Shown here: positions 42,203 to 55,800 of the stretch, one piece after another
Position numbering within the stretch: the stretch's first letter is position 1
How the letters are laid out: each line of letters opens with the position of its first letter
Assembly: GCA_947652605.1 (NCBI GenBank)
Contig: OX393577.1
Span: 65,868,108 to 65,932,107, forward strand
Direction: 5' to 3'
Length of the DNA: 64,000 nucleotides
From: Elmis aenea
Taxonomy: Eukaryota; Arthropoda; Insecta; Coleoptera; Elmidae
Translations under genes and position numbers: made by a program
Notes under the pieces: generated by a model
The model's input: only the letters and a program-made list of their open reading frames with translations
What the model was told of the DNA's origin: nothing
Database searches by the model: none

Positions 42203-42739
42203 ATGGAGTCCAAGAAGCGAGTCAAGCAAACAAGCATCAAGAAAAAAGGCATCAAGAATTTAATAGATGCATTCGATTTATGTTCGTCAAATACGTGGCT
42301 GAACCTTTCTACAATGAGCAAACGTTTCGCTTATAATATAACGGGCGTAGAGAAGCATACAACAAAATTCGGCGACAGGCTCATGGTGGAACTCAACAAA
42401 ACGCACAAACTCTATCTGCCCGAAAAGTATAACGCATTAAACGCAAAACAAATTGCCGAATTGGTTAGTGGTAATTATGGACTCGTCAATCATAATAAAA
42501 AGGGCGGCGGCAGTGCGTTGAAGCTTATTCCGAAATCAGAGATTGCAGAACTCAATGCACGGTTCGCGAAAGCAGAGATTGCAGAACTCAATGCACGGTT
42601 CGCGGAAGATTCTCCAATTCCTTCTACAAGCAACGCCGCCGACGATAAAGAAGACGCAAGATTAAAACTATACGTAGAAACAGCAGATCTCGTATCTCAA
42701 CAAGATTTGATGGGGATGGAGTCCTTATTATTCGAATAA
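42203..42739 (+). CDS. Basic protein with internal 12-aa duplication (178 aa)
   Basis: Not assigned. A lysine-rich N-terminus (MESKKRVKQTSIKKKGIKN) precedes a conserved-looking core at about 45-100 (YNITGVEKHTTKFGDRLMVEL, LYLPEKYNALNAKQIAEL). The 'TKFGDRLMVEL...LYLPEKY' pattern resembles small OB-fold-like proteins I recall among arthropod hypothetical proteins, which would suit single-stranded DNA binding; this is tentative. SEIAELNARFAK is tandemly repeated as AEIAELNARFAE, from a 36-bp DNA duplication. The C-terminus is acidic. AATAAA overlaps the stop (42735-42740). Strong promoter features lie upstream. Convergent with the 87-aa gene. Confidence 0.7.
   Translation: MESKKRVKQTSIKKKGIKNLIDAFDLCSSNTWLNLSTMSKRFAYNITGVEKHTTKFGDRLMVELNKTHKLYLPEKYNALNAKQIAELVSGNYGLVNHNKKGGGSALKLIPKSEIAELNARFAKAEIAELNARFAEDSPIPSTSNAADDKEDARLKLYVETADLVSQQDLMGMESLLFE
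42537..42608 (+). repeat. 36-bp tandem duplication within the 178-aa gene
   Basis: Two direct copies (42537-42572 and 42573-42608) starting CAGAGATTGCAGAACTCAAT differ at one base. It keeps frame and doubles the 12-residue EIAELNARF unit, indicating a recent duplication. Confidence 0.9.
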
Positions 42740-42842
42740 AACAACAAAGTAAGTTTTACATACATTTTATTATTTCATATATTACACAGTGCTGCTACAC
42801 ATTTTAAATCTGTTTTATTTAATTTTTACAAAGTACAATTTA

Positions 42843-43106
42843 TTAACGTTTGCATTTAAACATTCTTAAATAAAAACATATTAATTTTTTTACTTCTTCT
42901 TCAGCTATACGTCGAAAATCGCAGGGACACGTGTCAGGACCTTCCTCCGCATTCGGCAATCTCCACGGACAATTTTCACCATGTAAACCGCCTCCGCCGC
43001 CGCCTCCATCAGCATCCCGTTCCAAAAATCGAAGAAATACAACTTTGTGCCGTTCTAAAATTAAATCTCCGTACGCTTCCAAAAACTGTTCAACCTTCAT
43101 CATCAT
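42843..43106 (-). CDS. Small Gly-run, Cys-containing protein (87 aa)
   Basis: Not recognised. It starts at ATGATGATG (43106); the frame extends to a GTG at 43118 but no earlier ATG. An N-terminal helix (MKVEQFLEAYGDLILERHKVVFLRFLERD) is followed by a run of seven glycines, then Cys-containing segments CPWRLPN and TCPCDFRRIAEEEVKK, and a basic end CFYLRMFKCKR. Five cysteines could bind metal or form disulphides. An AATAAA signal downstream on this strand lies near 42813 and another near 42766. A plus-strand ORF in the same place encodes a proline run and is the likely shadow. It is the last gene before the right palindrome. Confidence 0.5.
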   Translation of the reverse strand: MMMKVEQFLEAYGDLILERHKVVFLRFLERDADGGGGGGGLHGENCPWRLPNAEEGPDTCPCDFRRIAEEEVKKLICFYLRMFKCKR

Positions 43107-43278
43107 TACGACGTTCACCGCCGCCGCCTATGCTCAACAACAACGACTGGATCCATGAACTTTAATTTTATACGTTTTATAGCATGCACTTAGTTTATAA
43201 GTTTTATAAATGTATTAATAACATTTTTTGTATAATCTTTTTTCTAAATAAAACATTTTTTGAATTTTTAGCTCTTTC

Positions 43279-43582
43279 AAAATATAGTTCGCGCATGAAA
43301 TGGCAATCGCTAAATTGTTAGTTTAACAAAGAACCATATTACAATAATTTACTTCAACTGTCTACTTCTAATAGACGTCGACTAATATTACAGTTCAAAG
43401 GCGTGATTCAAAACATACATCAATGTCGACTGGAGTCGACATTTATAGCCGTTTTGAAACACTCTAGACTCTAATATCAGTCCACGTATAGTAGAAGTAG
43501 ACCGGCGAAATAAATTATTGTAATATTTCTCTTTGTAACTAACAATTTAACTATTGCCATTACATACGTATACTATATTTGC
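43279..43582. repeat. Long imperfect palindrome inside the right TIR
   Basis: About 300 bp forms an inverted repeat centred at 43432/43433. The centre is perfect: ATGTCGACT, GG, AGTCGACAT. Outer arms still match, for example TGGCAATCGCTAAATTGTTA at 43301 against the complement of TAACAATTTAACTATTGCCA at 43540-43559, and ATTACAATAATTTACTT against the complement of AAATAAATTATTGTAAT. No ORF. It could be a nested MITE, a recombination or replication hairpin, or a former element end. It fills most of the gene-free 43107-43608. Confidence 0.8.
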
Positions 43583-43608
43583 TATAATTTCAAAGCAATT
43601 TCATAAAT

Positions 43609-43871
43609 TTTCGTTTTAATCCGATCCCCGCCCCCGCCCCCGCCCCACACGCACGCCCCGACCAGCCCCACGACACACACACACACAAAGCACTACGTCA
43701 CGCCCCGCCTAACTCTCATCGCAGATCTTGAACAAATTATTGCGCCTAAATCCCTCCACGGTTCAAGAAAATCACGACTAAATCCCTCCACGGTTACATA
43801 AAATTCAACAAAGTTGATAGTCACTTTTGGGACACCCTAAACTGCTGTTGAAAAGACAAATACACACTACT
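43609..43871 (-). repeat. Right terminal inverted repeat (263 bp)
   Basis: Inverted copy of the left TIR with the same internal 18-bp direct repeat and (AC)7 run, one fewer CCCCCG unit, and ends ACACACTACT. Confidence 0.97.
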
Positions 43872-43877
43872 AAAATT
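43872..43877. repeat. Right target-site duplication AAAATT
   Basis: Duplicate of 25975-25980; the satellite continues in phase directly after it (GTTTAGAAATAG). Confidence 0.95.
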
Positions 43878-46800
43878 GTTTAGAAATAGTCGCTCAAGGA
43901 ACATTTGTATTAACTAAAGCACGGTATTTTTAGGAAATTATTAAAAATTAAAACCAGCTCATTGAAAGACATATGCAAAACAATTGTATTCATGTAAAAA
44001 GGCGATGGATAAACTGTTCCTGTGATATACAAATCAATAATTAAAATTGTTTAGAAATAGTCGCACAAGGAACATATGTATTAACTAAAGCACGGTATTT
44101 TTAGGAAATTATTAAAAATTAATACCAGCTCATTGAAAGACATATGCAAAACAATTGTATTCATGTAAAGAGGCGATTGATAAACTGTTCCTGTGATATA
44201 CAAATCAATAATTGAAATTGTTTCGAAATAGTAGCACAAGGAACATATGTATTAACTAAAGCACGGTATTTTTAGGAAATTATTAAAAATTAAAACCAGC
44301 TCATTGAAAGACATATGCAAAACAATTTTATTCATGTAAAAAGGCGATGGATAAACTGTTCCTGTGATATACAAATCAATAATTAAAATTGTTTAGAAAT
44401 GGTCGCACAAGGAACATATGTATTAACTAAAGCACGGTATTTTTAGGAAATTATTAAAAATTAATACCAGCTCATTGAAAGACATACGCAAAACAATTGT
44501 ATTCATGTAAAGAGGCGATAGATAAACTGTTCCTGTGATATACAAATCAATAATTGAAATTGTTTCGAAATAGTCGCACAAGGAACATATGTATTAACTA
44601 ATGCACGGTATTTTTAGGAAATTATTAAAAATTAAAACCAGCTCATTGAAAGACATATGCAAAACAATTGTATTCATGTAAAGAGGCGATGGATAAACTG
44701 TTCCTGTCATATACAAATCAATAATTGAAATTGTTTCGAAATAGTCGCACAAGGAACATATGTATTATCTAAAGCACGGTATTTTTAGGAAATTATTAAA
44801 AATTAAAACCAGCTCATTGAAAGACATATGCAAAACAATTGTATTCATGTAAAGAGGCGATGGATAAACTGTTCCTGTGATATACAAATCAATAATTTAA
44901 ATTGTTCAGAAATAGTCGCTCAAAGAACATATGTATTAACTAATGCACGGTATTTTTAGGAAATTAATAAAAATTAAAACCAGCTCATTGAAAGACATAT
45001 GCAAAACAATTGTATTCCTGTAAAGAGGCGATGGATAAACTGTTCCTGTGATATACAAATCAATAATTAAAATTGTTTAGAAATAGTCGCTCAAGGAACA
45101 TATGTATTAACTAAAGCATGGTATTTTTAGGAAATTATTAAAAATTAAAACCAGCTCATTGAAAGACATATGCAAAACAATTGTATTCCTGTAAAGAGGC
45201 GATGGATAAACTGTTCCTGTGATATACAAATCAATAATTAAAATTGTTTAGAAATAGTAGCACAAGGAACATATGTATTAACTAAAGCACGGTATTTTTA
45301 GGAAATTATTAAAAATTAAAACCAGCTCATTAAAAGACATATGCAAAACAATTGTATTCCTGTAAAAAGGCGATGGATAAACTGTTCCTGTGATATACAA
45401 ATCAATAATTAAAATTGTTTAGAAAGAGTCGCTCAAGGAACATATGTATTAACTAATGCACGGTATTTTTAGGAAATTATTAAAAATTAAAACCAGCTTA
45501 TTGAAAGACATATGCAAAACAATTGTATTCATGTAAAGAGGCGATAGATAAACTGTTCCTGTGATATACAAATCAATAATTGAAATTGTTTCGAAATAGT
45601 CGCACAAGGAACATATGTATTAACTAATGCACGGTATTTTTAGGAAATTATTAAAAATTAAAACCAGCTCATTGAAAGACATATGCAAAACAATTGTATT
45701 CATGTAAAGAGGCGATGGATAAACTGTTCCTGTCATATACAAATCAATAATTGAAATTGTTTCGAAATAGTCGCACAAGGAACATATGTATTATCTAAAG
45801 CACGGTATTTTTAGGAAATTATTAAAAATTAAAACCAGCTCATTGAAAGACATATGCAAAACAATTGTATTCATGTAAAGAGGCGATGGATAAACTGTTC
45901 CTGTGATATACAAATCAATAATTTAAATTGTTCAGAAATAGTCGCTCAAAGAACATATGTATTAACTAATGCACGGTATTTTTAGGAAATTAATAAAAAT
46001 TAAAACCAGCTCATTGAAAGACATATGCAAAACAATTGTATTCCTGTAAAGAGGCGATGGATAAACTGTTCCTGTGATATACAAATCAATAATTAAAATT
46101 GTTTAGAAATAGTCGCTCAAGGAACATATGTATTAACTAAAGCATGGTATTTTTAGGAAATTATTAAAAATTAAAACCAGCTCATTGAAAGACATATGCA
46201 AAACAATTGTATTCCTGTAAAGAGGCGATGGATAAACTGTTCCTGTGATATACAAATCAATAATTAAAATTGTTTAGAAATAGTAGCACAAGGAACATAT
46301 GTATTAACTAAAGCACGGTATTTTTAGGAAATTATTAAAAATTAAAACCAGCTCATTGAAAGACATATGCAAAACAATTGTATTCCTGTAAAAAGGCGAT
46401 GGATAAACTGTTCCTGTGATATACAAATCAATAATTAAAATTGTTTAGAAAGAGTCGCTCAAGGAACATATGTATTAACTAATGCACGGTATTTTTAGGA
46501 AATTATTAAAAATTAAAATTAGCTTATTGAAAGACATATGCAAAAAAATTGTATTCCTGTAAAGAGGCGATGGATAAACTGTTCCTGTGATATACAAATC
46601 AATAATTAAAATTGTTCAGAAATAGTCGCTCAAGGAACATATGTATTAAACAATGCACGGTATTTTTAGGAAATTATTAAAAATTAAAACCAGCTCATTG
46701 AAAGACATATGCAAAACAATTGTATTCATGTAAAGAGGCGATGGATAAACTGTTCCTGTGATATACAAATCAATAATTTAAATTGTTCAGAAATAGTCGC

Positions 46801-49800
46801 TCAAGGAACATATGTATTAACTAATGCACGGTATTTTTAGGAAATTAATAAAAATTAAAACCAGCTCATTGAAAGACATATGCAAAACAATTGTATTCCT
46901 GTAAAGAGGCGATGGATAAACTGTTCCTGTGATATACAAATCAATAATTAAAATTGTTTAGAAATAGTCGCTCAAGGAACATATGTATTAACTAAAGCAT
47001 GGTATTTTTAGGAAATTATTAAAAATTAAAACCAGCTCATTGAAAGACATATGCAAAACAATTGTATTCATGTAAAGAGGCGATGGATAAACTGTTCCTG
47101 TGATATACAAATCAATAATTTAAATTGTTCAGAAATAGTCGCTCAAAGAACATATGTATTAACTAATGCACGGTATTTTTAGGAAATTAATAAAAATTAA
47201 AACCAGCTCATTGAAAGACATATGCAAAACAATTGTATTCCTGTAAAGAGGCGATGGATAAACTGTTCCTGTGATATACAAATCAATAATTAAAATTGTT
47301 TAGAAATAGTCGCTCAAGGAACATATGTATTAACTAAAGCATGGTATTTTTAGGAAATTATTAAAAATTAAAACCAGCTCATTGAAAGACATATGCAAAA
47401 CAATTGTATTCCTGTAAAGAGGCGATGGATAAACTGTTCCTGTGATATACAAATCAATAATTAAAATTGTTTAGAAATAGTAGCACAAGGAACATATGTA
47501 TTAACTAAAGCACGGTATTTTTAGGAAATTATTAAAAATTAAAACCAGCTCATTAAAAGACATATGCAAAACAATTGTATTCCTGTAAAAAGGCGATGGA
47601 TAAACTGTTCCTGTGATATACAAATCAATAATTAAAATTGTTTAGAAAGAGTCGCTCAAGGAACATATGTATTAACTAATGCACGGTATTTTTAGGAAAT
47701 TATTAAAAATTAAAACCAGCTTATTGAAAGACATATGCAAAACAATTGTATTCATGTAAAGAGGCGATAGATAAACTGTTCCTGTGATATACAAATCAAT
47801 AATTGAAATTGTTTCGAAATAGTCGCACAAGGAACATATGTATTAACTAATGCACGGTATTTTTAGGAAATTATTAAAAATTAAAACCAGCTCATTGAAA
47901 GACATATGCAAAACAATTGTATTCATGTAAAGAGGCGATGGATAAACTGTTCCTGTCATATACAAATCAATAATTGAAATTGTTTCGAAATAGTCGCACA
48001 AGGAACATATGTATTATCTAAAGCACGGTATTTTTAGGAAATTATTAAAAATTAAAACCAGCTCATTGAAAGACATATGCAAAACAATTGTATTCATGTA
48101 AAGAGGCGATGGATAAACTGTTCCTGTGATATACAAATCAATAATTTAAATTGTTCAGAAATAGTCGCTCAAAGAACATATGTATTAACTAATGCACGGT
48201 ATTTTTAGGAAATTAATAAAAATTAAAACCAGCTCATTGAAAGACATATGCAAAACAATTGTATTCCTGTAAAGAGGCGATGGATAAACTGTTCCTGTGA
48301 TATACAAATCAATAATTAAAATTGTTTAGAAATAGTCGCTCAAGGAACATATGTATTAACTAAAGCATGGTATTTTTAGGAAATTATTAAAAATTAAAAC
48401 CAGCTCATTGAAAGACATATGCAAAACAATTGTATTCCTGTAAAGAGGCGATGGATAAACTGTTCCTGTGATATACAAATCAATAATTAAAATTGTTTAG
48501 AAATAGTAGCACAAGGAACATATGTATTAACTAAAGCACGGTATTTTTAGGAAATTATTAAAAATTAAAACCAGCTCATTGAAAGACATATGCAAAACAA
48601 TTGTATTCCTGTAAAAAGGCGATGGATAAACTGTTCCTGTGATATACAAATCAATAATTAAAATTGTTTAGAAAGAGTCGCTCAAGGAACATATGTATTA
48701 ACTAATGCACGGTATTTTTAGGAAATTATTAAAAATTAAAACCAGCTTATTGAAAGACATATGCAAAAAAATTGTATTCCTGTAAAGAGGCGATGGATAA
48801 ACTGTTCCTGTGATATACAAATCAATAATTAAAATTGTTCAGAAATAGTCGCTCAAGGAACATATGTATTAAACAATGCACGGTATTTTTAGGAAATTAT
48901 TAAAAATTAAAACCAGCTCATTGAAAGACATATGCAAAACAATTGTATTCATGTAAAGAGGCGATGGATAAACTGTTCCTGTGATATACAAATCAATAAT
49001 TGAAATTGTTTCGAAATAGTCGCACAAGGAACATATGTATTAACTAAAGCACGGTATTTTTAGGAAATTATTCAAAATTAATGCCAGCTCATTGAAAGAC
49101 ATATGCAAAACAATTGTATTCATGTAAAGAGGCGATGGATAAACTGTTTCTGTGATATACAAATCAATAATTAAAATTGTTTAGAAATAGTCGCTCAAGG
49201 AACATATGTATTAACTAAAGCACGGTATTTTTAGGAAATTATTAAAAATTAAAACCAGCTCATTGAAAGACATATGCAAAACAATTGTATTCATGTAAAG
49301 AGGCGATGGATAAACTGTTCCTGTGATATTCAAATCAATAATTAAAATCGTTTAGAAATAGTCGCTCAAGGAACATATGTATTAACTAAAGCACGGTATT
49401 TTTAGGAAATTATTAAAAATTAAAACCAGCTCATTGAAAGACATATGCAAAACAATTGTATTCATGTAAAGAGGCGATGGATAAACTGTTCCTGTGATAT
49501 ACAAATCAATAATTAAAATTGTTTAGAAAGAGTCGCTCAAGGAACATATGTATTAACTAATGCACGGTATTTTTAGGAAATTATTAAAAATTAAAACCAG
49601 CTTATTGAAAGACATATGCAAAAAAATTGTATTCCTGTAAAGAGGCGATGGATAAACTGTTCCTGTGATATACAAATCAATAATTAAAATTGTTCAGAAA
49701 TAGTCGCTCAAGGAACATATGTATTAAACAATGCACGGTATTTTTAGGAAATTATTAAAAATTAAAACCAGCTCATTGAAAGACATATGCAAAACAATTG

Positions 49801-52800
49801 TATTCATGTAAAGAGGCGATGGATAAACTGTTCCTGTGATATACAAATCAATAATTAAAATTGTTCAGAAATAGTCGCTCAAGGAACATATGTATTAAAC
49901 AATGCACGGTATTTTTAGGAAATTATTAAAAATTAAAACCAGCTCATTGAAAGACATATGCAAAACAATTGTATTCATGTAAAGAGGCAATGGATAAACT
50001 GTTCCTGTGATATACAAATCAATAATTTAAATTGTTCAGAAATAGTCGCTCAAAGAACATATATATTAACTAATGCACGGTATTTTTAGGAAATTAATAA
50101 AAATTAAAACCAGCTCATTGAAAGACATATGCAAAACAATTGTATTCCTGTAAAGAGGCGATGGATAAACTGTTCCTGTGATATACAAATCAATAATTAA
50201 AATTGTTCAGAAATAGTCGCTCAAAGAACATATGTATTAACTAATGCACGGTATTTTTAGGAAATTATTAAAAATTAAAACCAGCTCATTGAAAGACATA
50301 TGCAAAACAATTGTATTCCTGTAAAGAGGCGATGGATAAACTGTTCCTGTGATATACAAATCAATAATTAAAATTGTTTAGAAATAGTAGCACAAGGAAC
50401 ATATGTATTAACTAAAGCACGGTATTTTTAGGAAATTATTAAAAATTAAAACCAGCTCATTGAAAGACATATGCAAAACAATTGTATTCCTGTAAAGAGG
50501 CGATGGATAAACTGTTCCTGTGATATACAAATCAATAATTAAAATTGTTTAGAAAGAGTCGCTCAAGGAACATATGTATTAACTAATGCACGGTATTTTT
50601 AGGAAATTATTAAAAATTAAAACCAGCTTATTGAAAGACATATGCAAAACAATTGTATTCATGTAAAGAGGCGATAGATAAACTGTTCCTGTGATATACA
50701 AATCAATAATTGAAATTGTTTCGAAATAGTCGCACAAGGAACATATGTATTAACTAATGCACGGTATTTTTAGGAAATTATTAAAAATTAAAACCAGCTC
50801 ATTGAAAGACATATGCAAAACAATTGTATTCATGTAAAGAGGCGATGGATAAACTGTTCCTGTCATATACAAATCAATAATTGAAATTGTTTCGAAATAG
50901 TCGCACAAGGAACATATGTATTATCTAAAGCACGGTATTTTTAGGAAATTATTAAAAATTAAAACCAGCTCATTGAAAGACATATGCAAAACAATTGTAT
51001 TCATGTAAAGAGGCGATGGATAAACTGTTCCTGTGATATACAAATCAATAATTAAAATTGTTTAGAAATAGTCGCTCAAGGAACATATGTATTAACTAAA
51101 GCACGGTATTTTTAGGAAATTATTAAAAATTAAAACCAGCTCATTGAAAGACATATGCAAAACAATTGTATTCCTGTAAAGAGGCGATGGATAAACTGTT
51201 CCTGTGATATACAAATCAATAATTAAAATTGTTTAGAAATAGTAGCACAAGGAACATATGTATTAACTAAAGCACGGTATTTTTAGGAAATTATTAAAAA
51301 TTAAAACCAGCTCATTGAAAGACATATGCAAAACAATTGTATTCCTGTAAAAAGGCGATGGATAAACTGTTCCTGTGATATACAAATCAATAATTAAAAT
51401 TGTTTAGAAAGAGTCGCTCAAGGAACATATGTATTAACTAATGCACGGTATTTTTAGGAAATTATTAAAAATTAAAATTAGCTTATTGAAAGACATATGC
51501 AAAAAAATTGTATTCCTGTAAAGAGGCGATGGATAAACTGTTCCTGTGATATACAAATCAATAATTAAAATTGTTCAGAAATAGTCGCTCAAGGAACATA
51601 TGTATTAAACAATGCACGGTATTTTTAGGAAATTATTAAAAATTAAAACCAGCTCATTGAAAGACATATGCAAAACAATTGTATTCATGTAAAGAGGCGA
51701 TGGATAAACTGTTCCTGTGATATACAAATCAATAATTTAAATTGTTCAGAAATAGTCGCTCAAGGAACATATGTATTAACTAATGCACGGTATTTTTAGG
51801 AAATTAATAAAAATTAAAACCAGCTCATTGAAAGACATATGCAAAACAATTGTATTCCTGTAAAGAGGCGATGGATAAACTGTTCCTGTGATATACAAAT
51901 CAATAATTAAAATTGTTTAGAAATAGTCGCTCAAGGAACATATGTATTAACTAAAGCATGGTATTTTTAGGAAATTATTAAAAATTAAAACCAGCTCATT
52001 GAAAGACATATGCAAAACAATTGTATTCATGTAAAGAGGCGATGGATAAACTGTTCCTGTGATATACAAATCAATAATTTAAATTGTTCAGAAATAGTCG
52101 CTCAAAGAACATATGTATTAACTAATGCACGGTATTTTTAGGAAATTAATAAAAATTAAAACCAGCTCATTGAAAGACATATGCAAAACAATTGTATTCC
52201 TGTAAAGAGGCGATGGATAAACTGTTCCTGTGATATACAAATCAATAATTAAAATTGTTTAGAAATAGTCGCTCAAGGAACATATGTATTAACTAAAGCA
52301 TGGTATTTTTAGGAAATTATTAAAAATTAAAACCAGCTCATTGAAAGACATATGCAAAACAATTGTATTCCTGTAAAGAGGCGATGGATAAACTGTTCCT
52401 GTGATATACAAATCAATAATTAAAATTGTTTAGAAATAGTAGCACAAGGAACATATGTATTAACTAAAGCACGGTATTTTTAGGAAATTATTAAAAATTA
52501 AAACCAGCTCATTAAAAGACATATGCAAAACAATTGTATTCCTGTAAAAAGGCGATGGATAAACTGTTCCTGTGATATACAAATCAATAATTAAAATTGT
52601 TTAGAAAGAGTCGCTCAAGGAACATATGTATTAACTAATGCACGGTATTTTTAGGAAATTATTAAAAATTAAAACCAGCTTATTGAAAGACATATGCAAA
52701 ACAATTGTATTCATGTAAAGAGGCGATAGATAAACTGTTCCTGTGATATACAAATCAATAATTGAAATTGTTTCGAAATAGTCGCACAAGGAACATATGT

Positions 52801-55800
52801 ATTAACTAATGCACGGTATTTTTAGGAAATTATTAAAAATTAAAACCAGCTCATTGAAAGACATATGCAAAACAATTGTATTCATGTAAAGAGGCGATGG
52901 ATAAACTGTTCCTGTCATATACAAATCAATAATTGAAATTGTTTCGAAATAGTCGCACAAGGAACATATGTATTATCTAAAGCACGGTATTTTTAGGAAA
53001 TTATTAAAAATTAAAACCAGCTCATTGAAAGACATATGCAAAACAATTGTATTCATGTAAAGAGGCGATGGATAAACTGTTCCTGTGATATACAAATCAA
53101 TAATTTAAATTGTTCAGAAATAGTCGCTCAAAGAACATATGTATTAACTAATGCACGGTATTTTTAGGAAATTAATAAAAATTAAAACCAGCTCATTGAA
53201 AGACATATGCAAAACAATTGTATTCCTGTAAAGAGGCGATGGATAAACTGTTCCTGTGATATACAAATCAATAATTAAAATTGTTTAGAAATAGTCGCTC
53301 AAGGAACATATGTATTAACTAAAGCATGGTATTTTTAGGAAATTATTAAAAATTAAAACCAGCTCATTGAAAGACATATGCAAAACAATTGTATTCCTGT
53401 AAAGAGGCGATGGATAAACTGTTCCTGTGATATACAAATCAATAATTAAAATTGTTTAGAAATAGTAGCACAAGGAACATATGTATTAACTAAAGCACGG
53501 TATTTTTAGGAAATTATTAAAAATTAAAACCAGCTCATTGAAAGACATATGCAAAACAATTGTATTCCTGTAAAAAGGCGATGGATAAACTGTTCCTGTG
53601 ATATACAAATCAATAATTAAAATTGTTTAGAAAGAGTCGCTCAAGGAACATATGTATTAACTAATGCACGGTATTTTTAGGAAATTATTAAAAATTAAAA
53701 CCAGCTTATTGAAAGACATATGCAAAAAAATTGTATTCCTGTAAAGAGGCGATGGATAAACTGTTCCTGTGATATACAAATCAATAATTAAAATTGTTCA
53801 GAAATAGTCGCTCAAGGAACATATGTATTAAACAATGCACGGTATTTTTAGGAAATTATTAAAAATTAAAACCAGCTCATTGAAAGACATATGCAAAACA
53901 ATTGTATTCATGTAAAGAGGCGATGGATAAACTGTTCCTGTGATATACAAATCAATAATTGAAATTGTTTCGAAATAGTCGCACAAGGAACATATGTATT
54001 AACTAAAGCACGGTATTTTTAGGAAATTATTCAAAATTAATGCCAGCTCATTGAAAGACATATGCAAAACAATTGTATTCATGTAAAGAGGCGATGGATA
54101 AACTGTTCCTGTGATATACAAATCAATAATTAAAATTGTTCAGAAATAGTCGCTCAAGGAACATATGTATTAAACAATGCACGGTATTTTTAGGAAATTA
54201 TTAAAAATTAAAACCAGCTCATTGAAAGACATATGCAAAACAATTGTATTCATGTAAAGAGGCAATGGATAAACTGTTCCTGTGATATACAAATCAATAA
54301 TTTAAATTGTTCAGAAATAGTCGCTCAAAGAACATATGTATTAACTAATGCACGGTATTTTTAGGAAATTAATAAAAATTAAAACCAGCTCATTGAAAGA
54401 CATATGCAAAACAATTGTATTCCTGTAAAGAGGCGATGGATAAACTGTTCCTGTGATATACAAATCAATAATTAAAATTGTTCAGAAATAGTCGCTCAAA
54501 GAACATATGTATTAACTAATGCACGGTATTTTTAGGAAATTATTAAAAATTAAAACCAGCTCATTGAAAGACATATGCAAAACAATTGTATTCCTGTAAA
54601 GAGGCGATGGATAAACTGTTCCTGTGATATACAAATCAATAATTAAAATTGTTTAGAAATAGTAGCACAAGGAACATATGTATTAACTAAAGCACGGTAT
54701 TTTTAGGAAATTATTAAAAATTAAAACCAGCTCATTGAAAGACATATGCAAAACAATTGTATTCCTGTAAAGAGGCGATGGATAAACTGTTCCTGTGATA
54801 TACAAATCAATAATTAAAATTGTTTAGAAAGAGTCGCTCAAGGAACATATGTATTAACTAATGCACGGTATTTTTAGGAAATTATTAAAAATTAAAACCA
54901 GCTTATTGAAAGACATATGCAAAACAATTGTATTCATGTAAAGAGGCGATAGATAAACTGTTCCTGTGATATACAAATCAATAATTGAAATTGTTTCGAA
55001 ATAGTCGCACAAGGAACATATGTATTAACTAATGCACGGTATTTTTAGGAAATTATTAAAAATTAAAACCAGCTCATTGAAAGACATATGCAAAACAATT
55101 GTATTCATGTAAAGAGGCGATGGATAAACTGTTCCTGTCATATACAAATCAATAATTGAAATTGTTTCGAAATAGTCGCACAAGGAACATATGTATTATC
55201 TAAAGCACGGTATTTTTAGGAAATTATTAAAAATTAAAACCAGCTCATTGAAAGACATATGCAAAACAATTGTATTCATGTAAAGAGGCGATGGATAAAC
55301 TGTTCCTGTGATATACAAATCAATAATTTAAATTGTTCAGAAATAGTCGCTCAAAGAACATATGTATTAACTAATGCACGGTATTTTTAGGAAATTAATA
55401 AAAATTAAAACCAGCTCATTGAAAGACATATGCAAAACAATTGTATTCCTGTAAAGAGGCGATGGATAAACTGTTCCTGTGATATACAAATCAATAATTA
55501 AAATTGTTTAGAAATAGTCGCTCAAGGAACATATGTATTAACTAAAGCATGGTATTTTTAGGAAATTATTAAAAATTAAAACCAGCTCATTGAAAGACAT
55601 ATGCAAAACAATTGTATTCCTGTAAAGAGGCGATGGATAAACTGTTCCTGTGATATACAAATCAATAATTAAAATTGTTTAGAAATAGTAGCACAAGGAA
55701 CATATGTATTAACTAAAGCACGGTATTTTTAGGAAATTATTAAAAATTAAAACCAGCTCATTGAAAGACATATGCAAAACAATTGTATTCCTGTAAAAAG

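Larger units (their letters stand above)
25981..43871. mobile_element. Complete Polinton/Maverick (adintovirus-like) element
   Basis: A 17,891-bp element with near-identical terminal inverted repeats starting AGTAGTGTGT and a perfect 6-bp duplication (AAAATT). Removing the element and one duplicate restores the satellite sequence AATTAAAATTGTTTAGAAATAG. It encodes the diagnostic Polinton set: protein-primed DNA polymerase B, retroviral-like integrase, FtsK/HerA-like packaging ATPase, adenain-like protease, major capsid protein and penton-like minor capsid protein, with about nine accessory ORFs. All core ORFs are uninterrupted. The ends and TSD length are as known for the family. Whether it forms virions is inferred only. 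Confidence 0.97.

Noticed and set aside
42931..43158. 75-codon plus-strand ORF with a proline run
   Set aside because: The proline run is the complement of the glycine codons of the minus-strand gene; it is antisense to a better-formed ORF with its own poly(A) signals.
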